This document shows positions 6,293 through 12,897 of a stretch of DNA of 34,967 nucleotides, piece after piece (the first letter of the stretch is position 1; each line of letters starts with the position of its first letter). The stretch covers positions 1 to 34,967 of the IMG/VR virus record IMGVR_UViG_3300010334_000014, one strand, 5' to 3'. A program made the position numbers and the translations under genes. This DNA is from a virus. Below the pieces are notes generated by a model. The model was not told where the DNA came from and searched no databases. It saw only the letters and a list, made by a program, of their open reading frames with translations.

Positions 6293-7941
6293 TAGTGTGT
6301 TTCCTTCCAATTGTTACCAACTTTATATTCACCTGTCAGAGGACAACGCATCTCTAACACCTGTCCTGCTTCTTCTATTGCCTTTACTCCAAACTTTCCT
6401 ACCTGCTCTGCATAGACTTCTGGTGCTTCTATCTGCCACTCATCATGCACGTTAGCTACGAACTTATAAGGTATCTTAGAGACCTTTAATTTACGATCTA
6501 GTAGCACGAGTGCTTGCTTCATAACGATCGCACCAGCCCCTTGCAATAACGTGTTAAGCGACGAGTGCTCGGAACGAACGAGTATTTGCCTTCCGTCAAT
6601 ACCTTGTACCCGTCCTTTTTGAGAGTAGATACGAGCCACTTTCTCTCTAAGTTCTTTAAGTTTCGGTGTGTTTCGTAAAAAATTATCAATGAGTTGTTGT
6701 CCTTCTTTCGCAGAGCCTCCAACAATTGACCCGATTTTGGTACTTCCGGCACCATAGAGGAATGCATATATAAACGTCTTAGCTTGGTTCCTCGTTTGCA
6801 GCCCAGCAGCGGTTTGGTTCGCTGTGTGTATGTCGCCTGAAACAACTTCATGTGTATATACATTGTCATTCATATAGTGAGCCAGCATACGAAGTTCTAA
6901 ACCTGAAGCATCGATACCAACTAAACTATTGCCTTTCTCTACTGTCCAAAGTTCTCTGCAGTCCATTCCATAAGGACTACCACTGTTAGGCACCTGTGCC
7001 ATATTAGGCGACATATGTGTCATACGACCAGTGATAGCACCACAAGTAATGATCCGTCCATGTACTCTACCGTCCGACTTCATAGCGTCTAACCAAGACT
7101 CAATCTGAGCTATACGCTTTTGAAGCATCATGTATTCTGCGATGGCTTTCGCTTCGGGGTAGTCGAGCGTTTCGAGGACGGCTTCGTCGACGATGACGCT
7201 ACCTTTTTCGGTGTGCTTTTTCGGTTTCCAGCCTTTTTCGATAAGTCGTTCAGCAATTTGCTTTCGGCTGCCGGGGTTAAACGGGGTGATGATGTCTTTA
7301 AGCGGTTTACCGTTTTTACTGACTCTACCGGACTCGACTCTGTCTGGAAATATGCTTGACATTTCAATTTGAATAGCGTCCAGCTTAGTTTTAAGTAGAG
7401 ATAATAATTGTAAAGATTTTGCTTCATCAATTTTAAACCCGTGTTCTTCTTGCTTCGTGATGATCGCTTGTACATTGTGCTCAAGGTCTATACTCCTTTG
7501 TGAGAAATTTTCTGATTGTAAAGTTAAAACTAGGTGACTATAAAGTTTAGCAGTCACCAACGTATCCTGAATGCAATACTCTTCCATCTCAGGCGATGCT
7601 CCATTGTCCCAGTCGCTAAAGTCTCCTTTAGCATATCCAAGACGCTTACCCCATGCTTCGAGACTATGCCCGTCCTCTAGGCTTGGGTTTAGAAGTCGGC
7701 TTGCTACGAGCGTATCGTACACTTGGCTCAACTTCATCGTGACGTTCCAGTTCTTCCTCAGTACTGGTGCATCGAAGTTTATTCCGTTGTGCATGATAAT
7801 CAAATCGCAAACTTCCAAATACTTTTGTAATCCACTTGCTGCTTTCCATACCTTAACCTCATCTGTTTCAATGTCACGAGTAACACACATCCAAATCTTA
7901 TCGTGTGTACTATTTGTTTCGATGTCGAGGACAATTTTCAT
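6292..7941 (-). CDS. Family A DNA polymerase with 3'-5' proofreading domain (T7 gp5-like)
   Basis: The replicative polymerase, 549 aa. The DEDDy exonuclease domain covers about residues 1-150: IVLDIETN (D6, E8), IIMHNGINFDAPVL (D57) and YCIQDTLV (Y122, D126). The polymerase domain has motif A LVGIDASGLELRML (D344), motif B RNQAKTFIYAFLYGAG (R384, K388, Y392) and motif C NVHDEWQIE (H499, D500, E501). Tyrosine at 392, the position of E. coli F762, matches T7. It is about 155 residues shorter than T7 gp5, and I see no thioredoxin-binding insertion in the thumb region, so processivity probably relies on other partners. Start and stop overlap neighbours by ATGA and TAATG. Confidence 0.96.
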   Translation of the reverse strand: MKIVLDIETNSTHDKIWMCVTRDIETDEVKVWKAASGLQKYLEVCDLIIMHNGINFDAPVLRKNWNVTMKLSQVYDTLVASRLLNPSLEDGHSLEAWGKRLGYAKGDFSDWDNGASPEMEEYCIQDTLVTAKLYSHLVLTLQSENFSQRSIDLEHNVQAIITKQEEHGFKIDEAKSLQLLSLLKTKLDAIQIEMSSIFPDRVESGRVSKNGKPLKDIITPFNPGSRKQIAERLIEKGWKPKKHTEKGSVIVDEAVLETLDYPEAKAIAEYMMLQKRIAQIESWLDAMKSDGRVHGRIITCGAITGRMTHMSPNMAQVPNSGSPYGMDCRELWTVEKGNSLVGIDASGLELRMLAHYMNDNVYTHEVVSGDIHTANQTAAGLQTRNQAKTFIYAFLYGAGSTKIGSIVGGSAKEGQQLIDNFLRNTPKLKELREKVARIYSQKGRVQGIDGRQILVRSEHSSLNTLLQGAGAIVMKQALVLLDRKLKVSKIPYKFVANVHDEWQIEAPEVYAEQVGKFGVKAIEEAGQVLEMRCPLTGEYKVGNNWKETH

Positions 7942-8135
7942 AATCTAATTATACCATAAAAATACATGAGCACTGCCACGAACTCGACCATAAATAAAGC
8001 ATAGTCTTTCTGTCTTAGTCCAGCAATGGTCCACAGTCCACTTCCGATTAAACCAAACCAAAGATTTAAAGGAAAGATGTTTAGACTTGTGAGAGCAATT
8101 CCCACAAGGCATAGGACTGTGCCTGTCCACTTCAT
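7938..8135 (-). CDS. Small membrane protein (65 aa), DUF6552-like
   Basis: MKWTGTVLCLVGIALTSLNI, then NLWFGLIGSGLWTIAGL, then FMVEFVAVLMYFYGII: two or three hydrophobic spans with a charged turn (RQKDY) between. Sequences of this shape are common in phages and marine or freshwater bacteria, and I recall them as DUF6552; that name is from memory. It probably sits in the host inner membrane. Both ends overlap neighbours by ATGA, immediately upstream of DNA polymerase. Function unknown. Confidence 0.82.
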   Translation of the reverse strand: MKWTGTVLCLVGIALTSLNIFPLNLWFGLIGSGLWTIAGLRQKDYALFMVEFVAVLMYFYGIIRL

Positions 8136-8425
8136 TTTCTACTGTATCCTCTACGTGTACCATCGTTGCTATAATAGTTCGTAGTGCCTTGATTTGATTC
8201 AGTTTTATAGCCAGTACGTTGACCTTTATCGTCATAGATTGCATTGGCTGCGTTCGGGTTTACAGAACTATTGTTGTAGTTGTACGGACTATTTTTGTAG
8301 TTGTATTGTGAGTTCTCATAGTTGTACGGACTGTTCTTATAGTTATAAGGACTATTCTCATACGAAGTTTGAGCACCACAAAGTGTAGCTACAAATAATA
8401 AACTACTTACCATTACAGTTTTCAT
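8132..8425 (-). CDS. Secreted heptad-repeat protein (NSPYNY repeats)
   Basis: Start chosen at ATG 8425 because AAGGAG stands 7 bases upstream and the protein then begins with a signal peptide (KTVMVSSLLFVATLCGA, likely cut before QTSYENS). Residues 23-57 are five seven-residue units: ENSPYNY, KNSPYNY, ENSQYNY, KNSPYNY, NNSSVNP. The C-terminal third has two copies of a D-x-G-x-R-x-GY motif (DDKGQRTGY, SNDGTRRGY). Similar Asn/Ser/Tyr repeat proteins occur in Burkholderiales genomes, from memory. An exported repeat protein inside a replication block is odd; it may alter the infected cell surface or periplasm. Overlaps the neighbours at both ends. Confidence 0.85.
   Translation of the reverse strand: MKTVMVSSLLFVATLCGAQTSYENSPYNYKNSPYNYENSQYNYKNSPYNYNNSSVNPNAANAIYDDKGQRTGYKTESNQGTTNYYSNDGTRRGYSRK
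8255..8359 (-). repeat. Five 21-bp tandem coding repeats
   Basis: In-frame 21-bp units encode the (E/K)NSPYNY heptads. Four units are close to each other and the fifth (NNSSVNP) has diverged. Copy number could change by slippage or recombination without breaking the frame. Confidence 0.85.
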
Positions 8426-8594
8426 CTTGCTCTCCTTGAGTAACATAGTGTGGCTCTCCACCGGTAAAGGTTTTCACTGGTGAGTTAAACTCTTTTAACT
8501 TCTGAATTGCTTCTTGAATCAATGCGTTTTCTTTAGCAGTATATGGATTGCCATAGCGTTGATCTAGTGCTTCAATTAAGTCTTCTAATTTCAT
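8403..8594 (-). CDS. Small hypothetical protein (63 aa)
   Basis: MKLEDLIEALDQRYGNPYTA followed by KENALIQEAIQKLKEF: a charged helical N-terminal part, then GGEPHYVTQGEQDENCNGK, probably flexible. The 5' end overlaps the DUF1289 gene (ATGA), and the 3' end runs over the ribosome site and start of the heptad-repeat gene. No family recognised. Confidence 0.72.
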   Translation of the reverse strand: MKLEDLIEALDQRYGNPYTAKENALIQEAIQKLKEFNSPVKTFTGGEPHYVTQGEQDENCNGK

Positions 8595-8806
8595 TTCTGC
8601 TCCTTTAAAAGTTGTTCAAGTACTGCTAACTTCTCATCATCAGTCATAACATACCATGTACTGATTTGCTCTTTAGTTCTACCACAATCGTTACATTTCA
8701 TAATGGTAATGTCGTAAGTACATTTACCGATACAGGGTGATTTTACAACTGATTGATTACGTTCATTCTCTGCAAGTGCTTCATAAACTTCTTGATCGTA
8801 TTTCAT
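8591..8806 (-). CDS. DUF1289-family zinc-binding protein
   Basis: The family pattern is clear: SPCIGKCTYDI, KCNDCGRTKEQISTWYVM, then DDEKLAVLEQL. Four cysteines (two pairs) probably bind a metal ion. DUF1289 proteins are small bacterial proteins of unknown function, common in proteobacteria, and are found in some of their phages. A strong GGAGGA ribosome site lies just before the ATG, which also overlaps the upstream stop. Possibly acquired from a host; function cannot be inferred. Confidence 0.88.
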   Translation of the reverse strand: MKYDQEVYEALAENERNQSVVKSPCIGKCTYDITIMKCNDCGRTKEQISTWYVMTDDEKLAVLEQLLKEQK

Positions 8807-8922
8807 ATATTCCTCCAGTACCTATCTTTAGGGTTAGCAAGCATAGACTTTAGTAGCTCATCTATTGAGCTAAACCACTGAGTAACTCTCATTCCTTTTT
8901 CAGTAATGATGTCAAAACTCAT
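8803..8922 (-). CDS. Very small hypothetical protein (39 aa)
   Basis: MSFDIITEKGMRVTQWFSSI, then DELLKSMLANPKDRYWRNI. ATGA overlaps at both ends (with 8919 and 8806) fit the local packing, and the 3' end contains the strong ribosome site of the DUF1289 gene. No family recognised; it could be translated chiefly to couple the neighbours. Confidence 0.6.
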   Translation of the reverse strand: MSFDIITEKGMRVTQWFSSIDELLKSMLANPKDRYWRNI

Positions 8923-9137
8923 AGAGGTACTCCGTGTCTCATTCTATTAGGATATTCTTGCTCAAGCCAAAAACAACGTACATCACCACTAGCGTCACGT
9001 GCAAGAAAACCTTTCCATATAGTATGCTTAGTCGTGAAATCGTGACAGTCTAAAAACTGAATGTCGTAATAGATCTTCATTCCATAAGCACCGGCAAGTA
9101 AAGCCATACACACTATACACACGATTTTAAAGGACAT
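8919..9137 (-). CDS. Small membrane-anchored or exported protein (72 aa)
   Basis: Start chosen at ATG 9137, with GGAG about 7 bases upstream; a longer frame from 9329 would run deep inside the primase-helicase gene. The N-terminus MSFKIVCIVCMALLAGAYGM is a hydrophobic anchor or signal segment, followed by an about 50-residue soluble part with four aromatic and two Cys residues (DCHDF, VRCFWLEQEYPN). It overlaps the end of the primase-helicase by 11 bases. Function unknown. Confidence 0.78.
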   Translation of the reverse strand: MSFKIVCIVCMALLAGAYGMKIYYDIQFLDCHDFTTKHTIWKGFLARDASGDVRCFWLEQEYPNRMRHGVPL

Positions 9138-10710
9138 CTTTAATCTCCAACATACGACCAGTATCTCGATTGTATAAAAGACTTGCACAATGTGGTGACG
9201 TAAGACCTGCAAAGCGATTCTTAAGTATTGATACCTTAGTGGTATTACGCTCCATAGGATCTTCTGCTTGTGCGTTACGAACCAATCCGATAACGATGTC
9301 AGATAGCTGAGCAATGCTGCCAGAACCACGTAGTTGTGACAATGACGTTGCAGCTCCTTCTTCGTGTCCTTTGGACTCTGGACGCTTTAGGTGAGATACT
9401 GCAATTAAGCAGATACCAGTCTCCTGCACCAGCATACGAAGCTTAGTCATTAACTCATCAATGCTCTTACGCTCATCACCATTTGACTGAGCACTAACAA
9501 CCATGCTAATGTGATCAAGAAATACATACTTGCAGTCCGAAGCTTTGGCGAAGTAACGAATGCGATTAATGACATTATCGATGTCAGTGCTACCAAAGTT
9601 ATCCCAAAAGAATAAACGATCAGTAGCAAGAGTGTTGTCGAATGCATCTTTTAACTCCTCGTGTGATACCTGCGTACTTGGCAGGTGTAATGGTTTATTA
9701 GCATATAAGGACATAATGGATTTAGCAGTCTTACTAACTGATTCCTCCATAAACATACATCCTATACGTCCGTCTGTGGTCTTAAGCAAGTGCCAAAGAA
9801 TTTCTCTAAGGAATTGTGATTTGCCAAGACCTGATCCAGCAGTGACTGTGATGAGTTCAGCAGGTCTAATTCCATAAGTGAGTTCATTGACTCCGTCCCA
9901 AGGGTACAAGGCAAGTGACTGCTCGACTGGCTTCGTAACTTCGTCCCATAGTGACGACCCTGCAATAATCCCGTCGGGTGTCCATTGTTCGGCATTCCAC
10001 CATAAGTTAACATATTCTGCACTCTTACCACCTTTGAGATAGTCGCAAGCATCTTTATACCCTGTTAAGTGTTTAATGATTTTACATTTAGAGCCAAATA
10101 ACTCAGCCACTTCGTTGACTGCTTTTGTACCAGCTTCATCACTATCAAAGGACAAGTAGATTGTCTCGAAGCTATCAAGCCATTCATACTGTGCCTTACA
10201 GTCCTTTAGAGCTGCACTAGCACCGTTTTTAACAGAGACATGGGGATACTTACTACCTGCCATTTGAAACCCTGCTAGAGCGTCTAGTTCTCCTTCGTGG
10301 ATAGTGACGTTACGTCCTCCCTTAGCAAACTTGTTTTGTCCGAATAAGGTAGTGGCTTTCCAGTCACCTTGAATACTGAAGGACTTATCTGCGACAGTAC
10401 GCACTTTGAGACCAGCAATGGAGTTGTCAGCATCATAGTAAGGATAATAATGATTCTTAGCATCTTGCTTTACTCCGTAGGCTAACGCAGTATTGTGAGT
10501 AATGCCACGATCACTGATAGAACTGCTAGTAAGATTGTCATAATTTGTAAAATTCCGCATTGGTTTAATTGCCTGTTTAGTTACTTCTCCGTCACCGGTG
10601 ACATAGGTTTGACATACGTGACAGTATTCGTGATTGTCGTCATAGAGTGAATTACCATCACTAGAGCCACATTTAGTGCATGGAATGTGTTTTATAAATT
10701 GACTAGTCAT
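9127..10710 (-). CDS. Bifunctional DNA primase-helicase, T7 gp4-like
   Basis: It unwinds DNA at the fork and makes RNA primers. The 527 residues contain a zinc-binding domain (CTKCG at 11-14 and EYCHVC at 30-33), a TOPRIM primase core (IHEGELDALAG, E139; LSFDSDEAG, D189 and D191) and a RecA-like helicase: Walker A TAGSGLGKSQ (290-299), Walker B KYVFLDH (394-400), H440 in VSHLKR, and the arginine-finger region SQLRGSGSI. The length is close to T7 gp4 (566). ATG 10710 is chosen because the zinc domain starts right after; an upstream ATG at 10779 lies within the preceding gene. The preceding 51-aa gene overlaps by 8 bases. Confidence 0.96.
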   Translation of the reverse strand: MTSQFIKHIPCTKCGSSDGNSLYDDNHEYCHVCQTYVTGDGEVTKQAIKPMRNFTNYDNLTSSSISDRGITHNTALAYGVKQDAKNHYYPYYDADNSIAGLKVRTVADKSFSIQGDWKATTLFGQNKFAKGGRNVTIHEGELDALAGFQMAGSKYPHVSVKNGASAALKDCKAQYEWLDSFETIYLSFDSDEAGTKAVNEVAELFGSKCKIIKHLTGYKDACDYLKGGKSAEYVNLWWNAEQWTPDGIIAGSSLWDEVTKPVEQSLALYPWDGVNELTYGIRPAELITVTAGSGLGKSQFLREILWHLLKTTDGRIGCMFMEESVSKTAKSIMSLYANKPLHLPSTQVSHEELKDAFDNTLATDRLFFWDNFGSTDIDNVINRIRYFAKASDCKYVFLDHISMVVSAQSNGDERKSIDELMTKLRMLVQETGICLIAVSHLKRPESKGHEEGAATSLSQLRGSGSIAQLSDIVIGLVRNAQAEDPMERNTTKVSILKNRFAGLTSPHCASLLYNRDTGRMLEIKDVL

Positions 10711-10858
10711 ATTCGTATTCCTGCGTTCGAGTCTCTTCGAGTCTATCGTAGATATCGACCATGACGACATCAATTCCATATAGGTCTATCGCTTGTTTAA
10801 TGTCATCTAGGACAAAGTGATACCAAGCATTTTGAGAGGTAAAGCGGTCTTCGTTCAT
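10703..10858 (-). CDS. Small acidic protein upstream of primase-helicase (51 aa)
   Basis: MNEDRFTSQNAWYHFVLDDI then KQAIDLYGIDVVMVDIYDRL and a Glu/Tyr-rich end. GGAG 8-10 bases upstream supports the start. It overlaps the primase-helicase start by 8 bases and shares ATGA with a 32-aa upstream peptide. Probably a compact helical protein; family not recognised. Confidence 0.75.
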   Translation of the reverse strand: MNEDRFTSQNAWYHFVLDDIKQAIDLYGIDVVMVDIYDRLEETRTQEYEYD

Positions 10859-10953
10859 AGTGTGTTCTCCGTTTTTAGTGAAGCCCTACTATACTTATAA
10901 GTTAAGACATATATAGTTATAACAATAATAGTTAAACCATATAAGAAAAACAT
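10855..10953 (-). CDS. Putative 32-aa membrane micro-protein
   Basis: MFFLYGLTIIVITIYVLTYK followed by YSRASLKTENTL: one clear hydrophobic span with a positively charged end, expected in the inner membrane. The stop overlaps the next ATG (ATGA). It is the first gene after the internal promoter at 10976-11003. The ribosome site is weak (AAGG directly at the ATG; GTAAG further up), which lowers confidence. Parts of this DNA reappear in front of the terminase genes (14839-14979), where the frame is broken. Confidence 0.55.
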   Translation of the reverse strand: MFFLYGLTIIVITIYVLTYKYSRASLKTENTL

Positions 10954-10975
10954 CCTTAGTGTCTTACTTCTGAGT

Positions 10976-11003
10976 ATTATAGTGCAAAAGTTTAGTCTGT
11001 TAA
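10976..11003 (-). promoter_or_regulatory. Sigma70-type promoter for the replication block
   Basis: On the minus strand, TTAACA (11003-10998), a 16-base spacer, and TATAAT (10981-10976). It begins in the last codons of the zinc-finger gene at 10992 and would start transcription just before the 32-aa micro-gene and the primase-helicase. One mismatch to the -35 consensus, perfect -10. Confidence 0.75.
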
Positions 11004-11222
11004 AGGATTGTCGTTCCATAATGTGAAATAGTCATCATTTTTCATATCGTGAAATTCCTCCTCTTCGTCTTCGTGTCTTAAATCCGTTCGCTCAATCGAT
11101 AAGACATCACTAGAAATAGATCCATAGCACTTATTACACATATCTAAGAATTGCCCAGTTTGTACGCTCTTGCGTGTCGCCTCATAGTCGGACAACGCTT
11201 TATTGCAACAATAGCATCTCAT
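10992..11222 (-). CDS. Small zinc-finger-like protein (76 aa)
   Basis: MRCYCCNKALSDYEATRKSV then GQFLDMCNKCYGSISSD: two CxxC pairs (residues 3-6 and 29-32) that should bind zinc, followed by an acidic tail (RHEDEEEEFHDMKND). Small proteins with this Cys pattern are frequent in phages; function unknown, perhaps nucleic-acid or protein binding. AAAAGGATT precedes the ATG. It ends the early cluster; the promoter for the replication block overlaps its last codons. Confidence 0.82.
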   Translation of the reverse strand: MRCYCCNKALSDYEATRKSVQTGQFLDMCNKCYGSISSDVLSIERTDLRHEDEEEEFHDMKNDDYFTLWNDNPLTD

Positions 11223-11285
11223 TTTATAATCCTTTTAAATCGATTTTAAGGGGCTTTTTAGCCGTTTATTTGTTACTGTTGATAC
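11223..11285 (-). other. Short intergenic gap with a small hairpin
   Basis: Contains GGCTTTTTAGCC (a 4-bp stem, TTTT loop on the plus strand) and a palindromic AAATCGATTT (11237-11246). Neither looks like a strong terminator, since no minus-strand T-run follows the stem. No gene seen. Confidence 0.4.
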
Positions 11286-11486
11286 CTATCCTTTAGAATT
11301 GGTAAAAGGCTCTCTAAAGTCCGTTAAATCGTTTGCATCTTCTTGGTGCATAGAGTTCATTTCTGCCTTAGTAAATACGCATTTATAGACTCTTTTCCAT
11401 TCCAGTAGAAAATCAGCGTATCTCCTAGCCTCTTCGTAGTCCTCGAATGGAAAACCATTGACATAGTAATTATGTTCATATTTCAT
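11286..11486 (-). CDS. Small hypothetical early protein (66 aa)
   Basis: MKYEHNYYVNGFPFEDYEEA followed by RRYADFLLEWKRVYKCVF. The N-terminus is rich in Tyr and acidic residues, the middle is helical, and the tail is polar. An AAGGATT site lies before the ATG. Function and family not recognised. Confidence 0.72.
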   Translation of the reverse strand: MKYEHNYYVNGFPFEDYEEARRYADFLLEWKRVYKCVFTKAEMNSMHQEDANDLTDFREPFTNSKG

Positions 11487-11498
11487 AATGTGAAATCC

Positions 11499-11780
11499 TT
11501 ATAAGTTAGCAAAATAAGACTCTTCGCCTAAATTACGTGCGATATCTTCCCAGTACTCTTTTACTTGTGCTTTTTGCTCTTCCGTTGCGTCTTCCCAGTT
11601 TTCCAGCTCCTCCGGTAATCTTAACTGACTAACGGCTTCAGCAAAATTATCCGCCTCCATAGGGTCTAAATCTCCGCCTTTACGCATTTCAAACTTAACA
11701 TAGTCCTCTATATAGTCCTCCATATCTTCGTAATCGTCATCCTCCGGCTCATAATATCTATCATGCATTGATGTACCCAT
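11499..11780 (-). CDS. Highly acidic small early protein (93 aa), possible DNA mimic
   Basis: By hand count about 30 of 93 residues are Asp or Glu against 8 Lys/Arg, a net charge near -22. The acidic residues are spread along the chain (EPEDDDYEDMEDYIEDY at the start, WEDATEEQ later), not confined to a tail. T7 Ocr, an early anti-restriction protein that mimics DNA, has this kind of composition and timing; sequence similarity to Ocr is not evident. AAGGAG stands about 10 bases before the ATG. The start is one base after the stop of the sigma region 4-like gene. Confidence 0.75.
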   Translation of the reverse strand: MGTSMHDRYYEPEDDDYEDMEDYIEDYVKFEMRKGGDLDPMEADNFAEAVSQLRLPEELENWEDATEEQKAQVKEYWEDIARNLGEESYFANL

Positions 11781-11781
11781 G

Positions 11782-11982
11782 TTATAAAATCTCCTTTAGT
11801 GAATTGTACCCCAGTAAGTATAAATTATTTCTAAGCTTATTGATAGCTCTCTTTTCAATTTCGTATACCGCTTGATGACTGATACCCATCATAGTGCCAA
11901 TTTCATCATAAGTGTATATATCAGTACGTCGACAAGCTTTACAAGTGTAATATGGGTCGCATTTGCAGCTTTTAGGCTTCAT
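11782..11982 (-). CDS. Sigma factor region 4-like HTH protein with Cys cluster (66 aa)
   Basis: Residues 24-51 (TYDEIGTMMGISHQAVYEIE plus KRAINKLR) match the helix-turn-helix of sigma70 region 4.2, which reads the -35 box. The N-terminus has four cysteines (C6, C8, C14, C17), which may bind a metal. No other sigma domains are present, so it cannot be a full sigma factor; it may be a small DNA-binding regulator or an RNA polymerase-binding appropriator. GGGG six bases before the ATG is a good ribosome site. An early-expressed regulator fits a phage without its own RNA polymerase. Confidence 0.82.
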   Translation of the reverse strand: MKPKSCKCDPYYTCKACRRTDIYTYDEIGTMMGISHQAVYEIEKRAINKLRNNLYLLGYNSLKEIL

Positions 11983-11983
11983 T

Positions 11984-12187
11984 TTAAACCCCGTAAAGTG
12001 TTATATCTTCAATGATAACTTCGTCGCTGTCGTCTAAATCGTCGCATGACTGGATAAATCCTAGAGTTTTAATTCTATAAGATTGTGCGTCTTCGTAATT
12101 CTCGAATGCCCTTAAGTTTTCCCAGTATATAGAGCCGTCCTCTAGCTCTTCGCTTGATTTCACTAAGTAGATTGTTTTATTAGTCAT
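11984..12187 (-). CDS. Small acidic hypothetical protein (67 aa)
   Basis: Start chosen at ATG 12187 with GGAG 8 bases upstream; the ATG at 12253 would extend it through the preceding gene. MTNKTIYLVKSSEELEDGSI then YWENLRAFENYEDAQSYRIK suggests a beta-alpha fold, with an acidic C-terminus (CDDLDDSDEVIIEDITLYGV). Unknown function. It overlaps the upstream 58-aa gene by 8 bases. Confidence 0.72.
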   Translation of the reverse strand: MTNKTIYLVKSSEELEDGSIYWENLRAFENYEDAQSYRIKTLGFIQSCDDLDDSDEVIIEDITLYGV

Positions 12188-12356
12188 TTTTAATGCTCCA
12201 TTGTCCGGTTTTATTGCCGTTAGTGTCATGTATAGATCCTTCCTTAATGCCATGCCCTATACGCTCAATTACATACTGTAGGTTTTCTCCCAGCTCCCAG
12301 CCTAAGAGATCTCCATAAGCTTCATTATCTAAGTTGATTTCAATCATAAGCTTCAT
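12180..12356 (-). CDS. Small hypothetical early protein (58 aa)
   Basis: MKLMIEINLDNEAYGDLLGW, ELGENLQYVIERIGHGIKEG, then SIHDTNGNKTGQWSIKND. AGGATAAATT before the ATG is a plausible ribosome site. The pattern MxIEINxDNxAY is frequent at the start of small phage proteins. Likely alpha-beta; function unknown. Confidence 0.75.
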   Translation of the reverse strand: MKLMIEINLDNEAYGDLLGWELGENLQYVIERIGHGIKEGSIHDTNGNKTGQWSIKND

Positions 12357-12359
12357 AAT

Positions 12360-12647
12360 TTATCCTATCTTGATATATTGAAAATGATCCGCAATAAATT
12401 GCGTAGATTGTTTAAGACCGCTATAGATTGTATTTAACTCCTCCGCTATATCGTCCCCTTTGATAGATCCGATAGATCCGAAGCCGATATACTTTTTATC
12501 CGGTGCGATCCATTTTAGATCGATATAAGACCCTTCAAACTCAATTGATAAGTGAGTCATGCCCATTTGTAAGCATTCCCCTATAGTTCGCATGATATAG
12601 GTCTTATTACCCTTCGCAATTCTTACCGGTGTAATGAGTTCGCTCAT
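12360..12647 (-). CDS. Small hypothetical early protein (95 aa)
   Basis: MSELITPVRIAKGNKTYIMR then TIGECLQMGMTHLSIEFEGS, YIDLKWIAPDKKYIGFG and a helical C-terminus. AAGGGG six bases upstream supports the start. No family recognised. It lies between two other small early genes with only a few spacer bases. Confidence 0.72.
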   Translation of the reverse strand: MSELITPVRIAKGNKTYIMRTIGECLQMGMTHLSIEFEGSYIDLKWIAPDKKYIGFGSIGSIKGDDIAEELNTIYSGLKQSTQFIADHFQYIKIG

Positions 12648-12648
12648 G

Positions 12649-12885
12649 TTATGCCCCTTTGATAGCTAGAATTTGATCCTTCGCAATGGCTCTATATCCT
12701 TCGCTTTTAAGATCGTATACGGTTATATACTTAGTAGGATCTAACGTACTTAAACCGCCTTTTAGGTGTTTAGTGACCCCTAGTCGACAATTCATTACCC
12801 GTATTGTCCCGTCCTTTTTTGTGAATGTTACGGTTACAATTTTCCCGTTAGTGTTTAATAATTTGATAGCTAGATTGTTTTCCAT
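12649..12885 (-). CDS. Small SH3-like (WYL_2/DUF2693-type) protein (78 aa)
   Basis: The core KIVTVTFTKKDGTIRVMNCR followed by TKYITVYDLKSEGYRAIAKD and QILAIKG matches a small beta-barrel family common in tailed phages (VTFTKKDGT...MxC...VxDLxxxGWR), which I recall as WYL_2, formerly DUF2693. It is likely a nucleic-acid- or protein-binding accessory. GGATC precedes the start. Family name from memory. Confidence 0.8.
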   Translation of the reverse strand: MENNLAIKLLNTNGKIVTVTFTKKDGTIRVMNCRLGVTKHLKGGLSTLDPTKYITVYDLKSEGYRAIAKDQILAIKGA

Positions 12886-12897
12886 AGTAGATCCTTT

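Noticed and set aside
7120-7359. 79-codon plus-strand frame inside DNA polymerase
   Set aside because: Antisense to a clearly conserved catalytic gene, low-complexity Phe/Asp/Gly composition.
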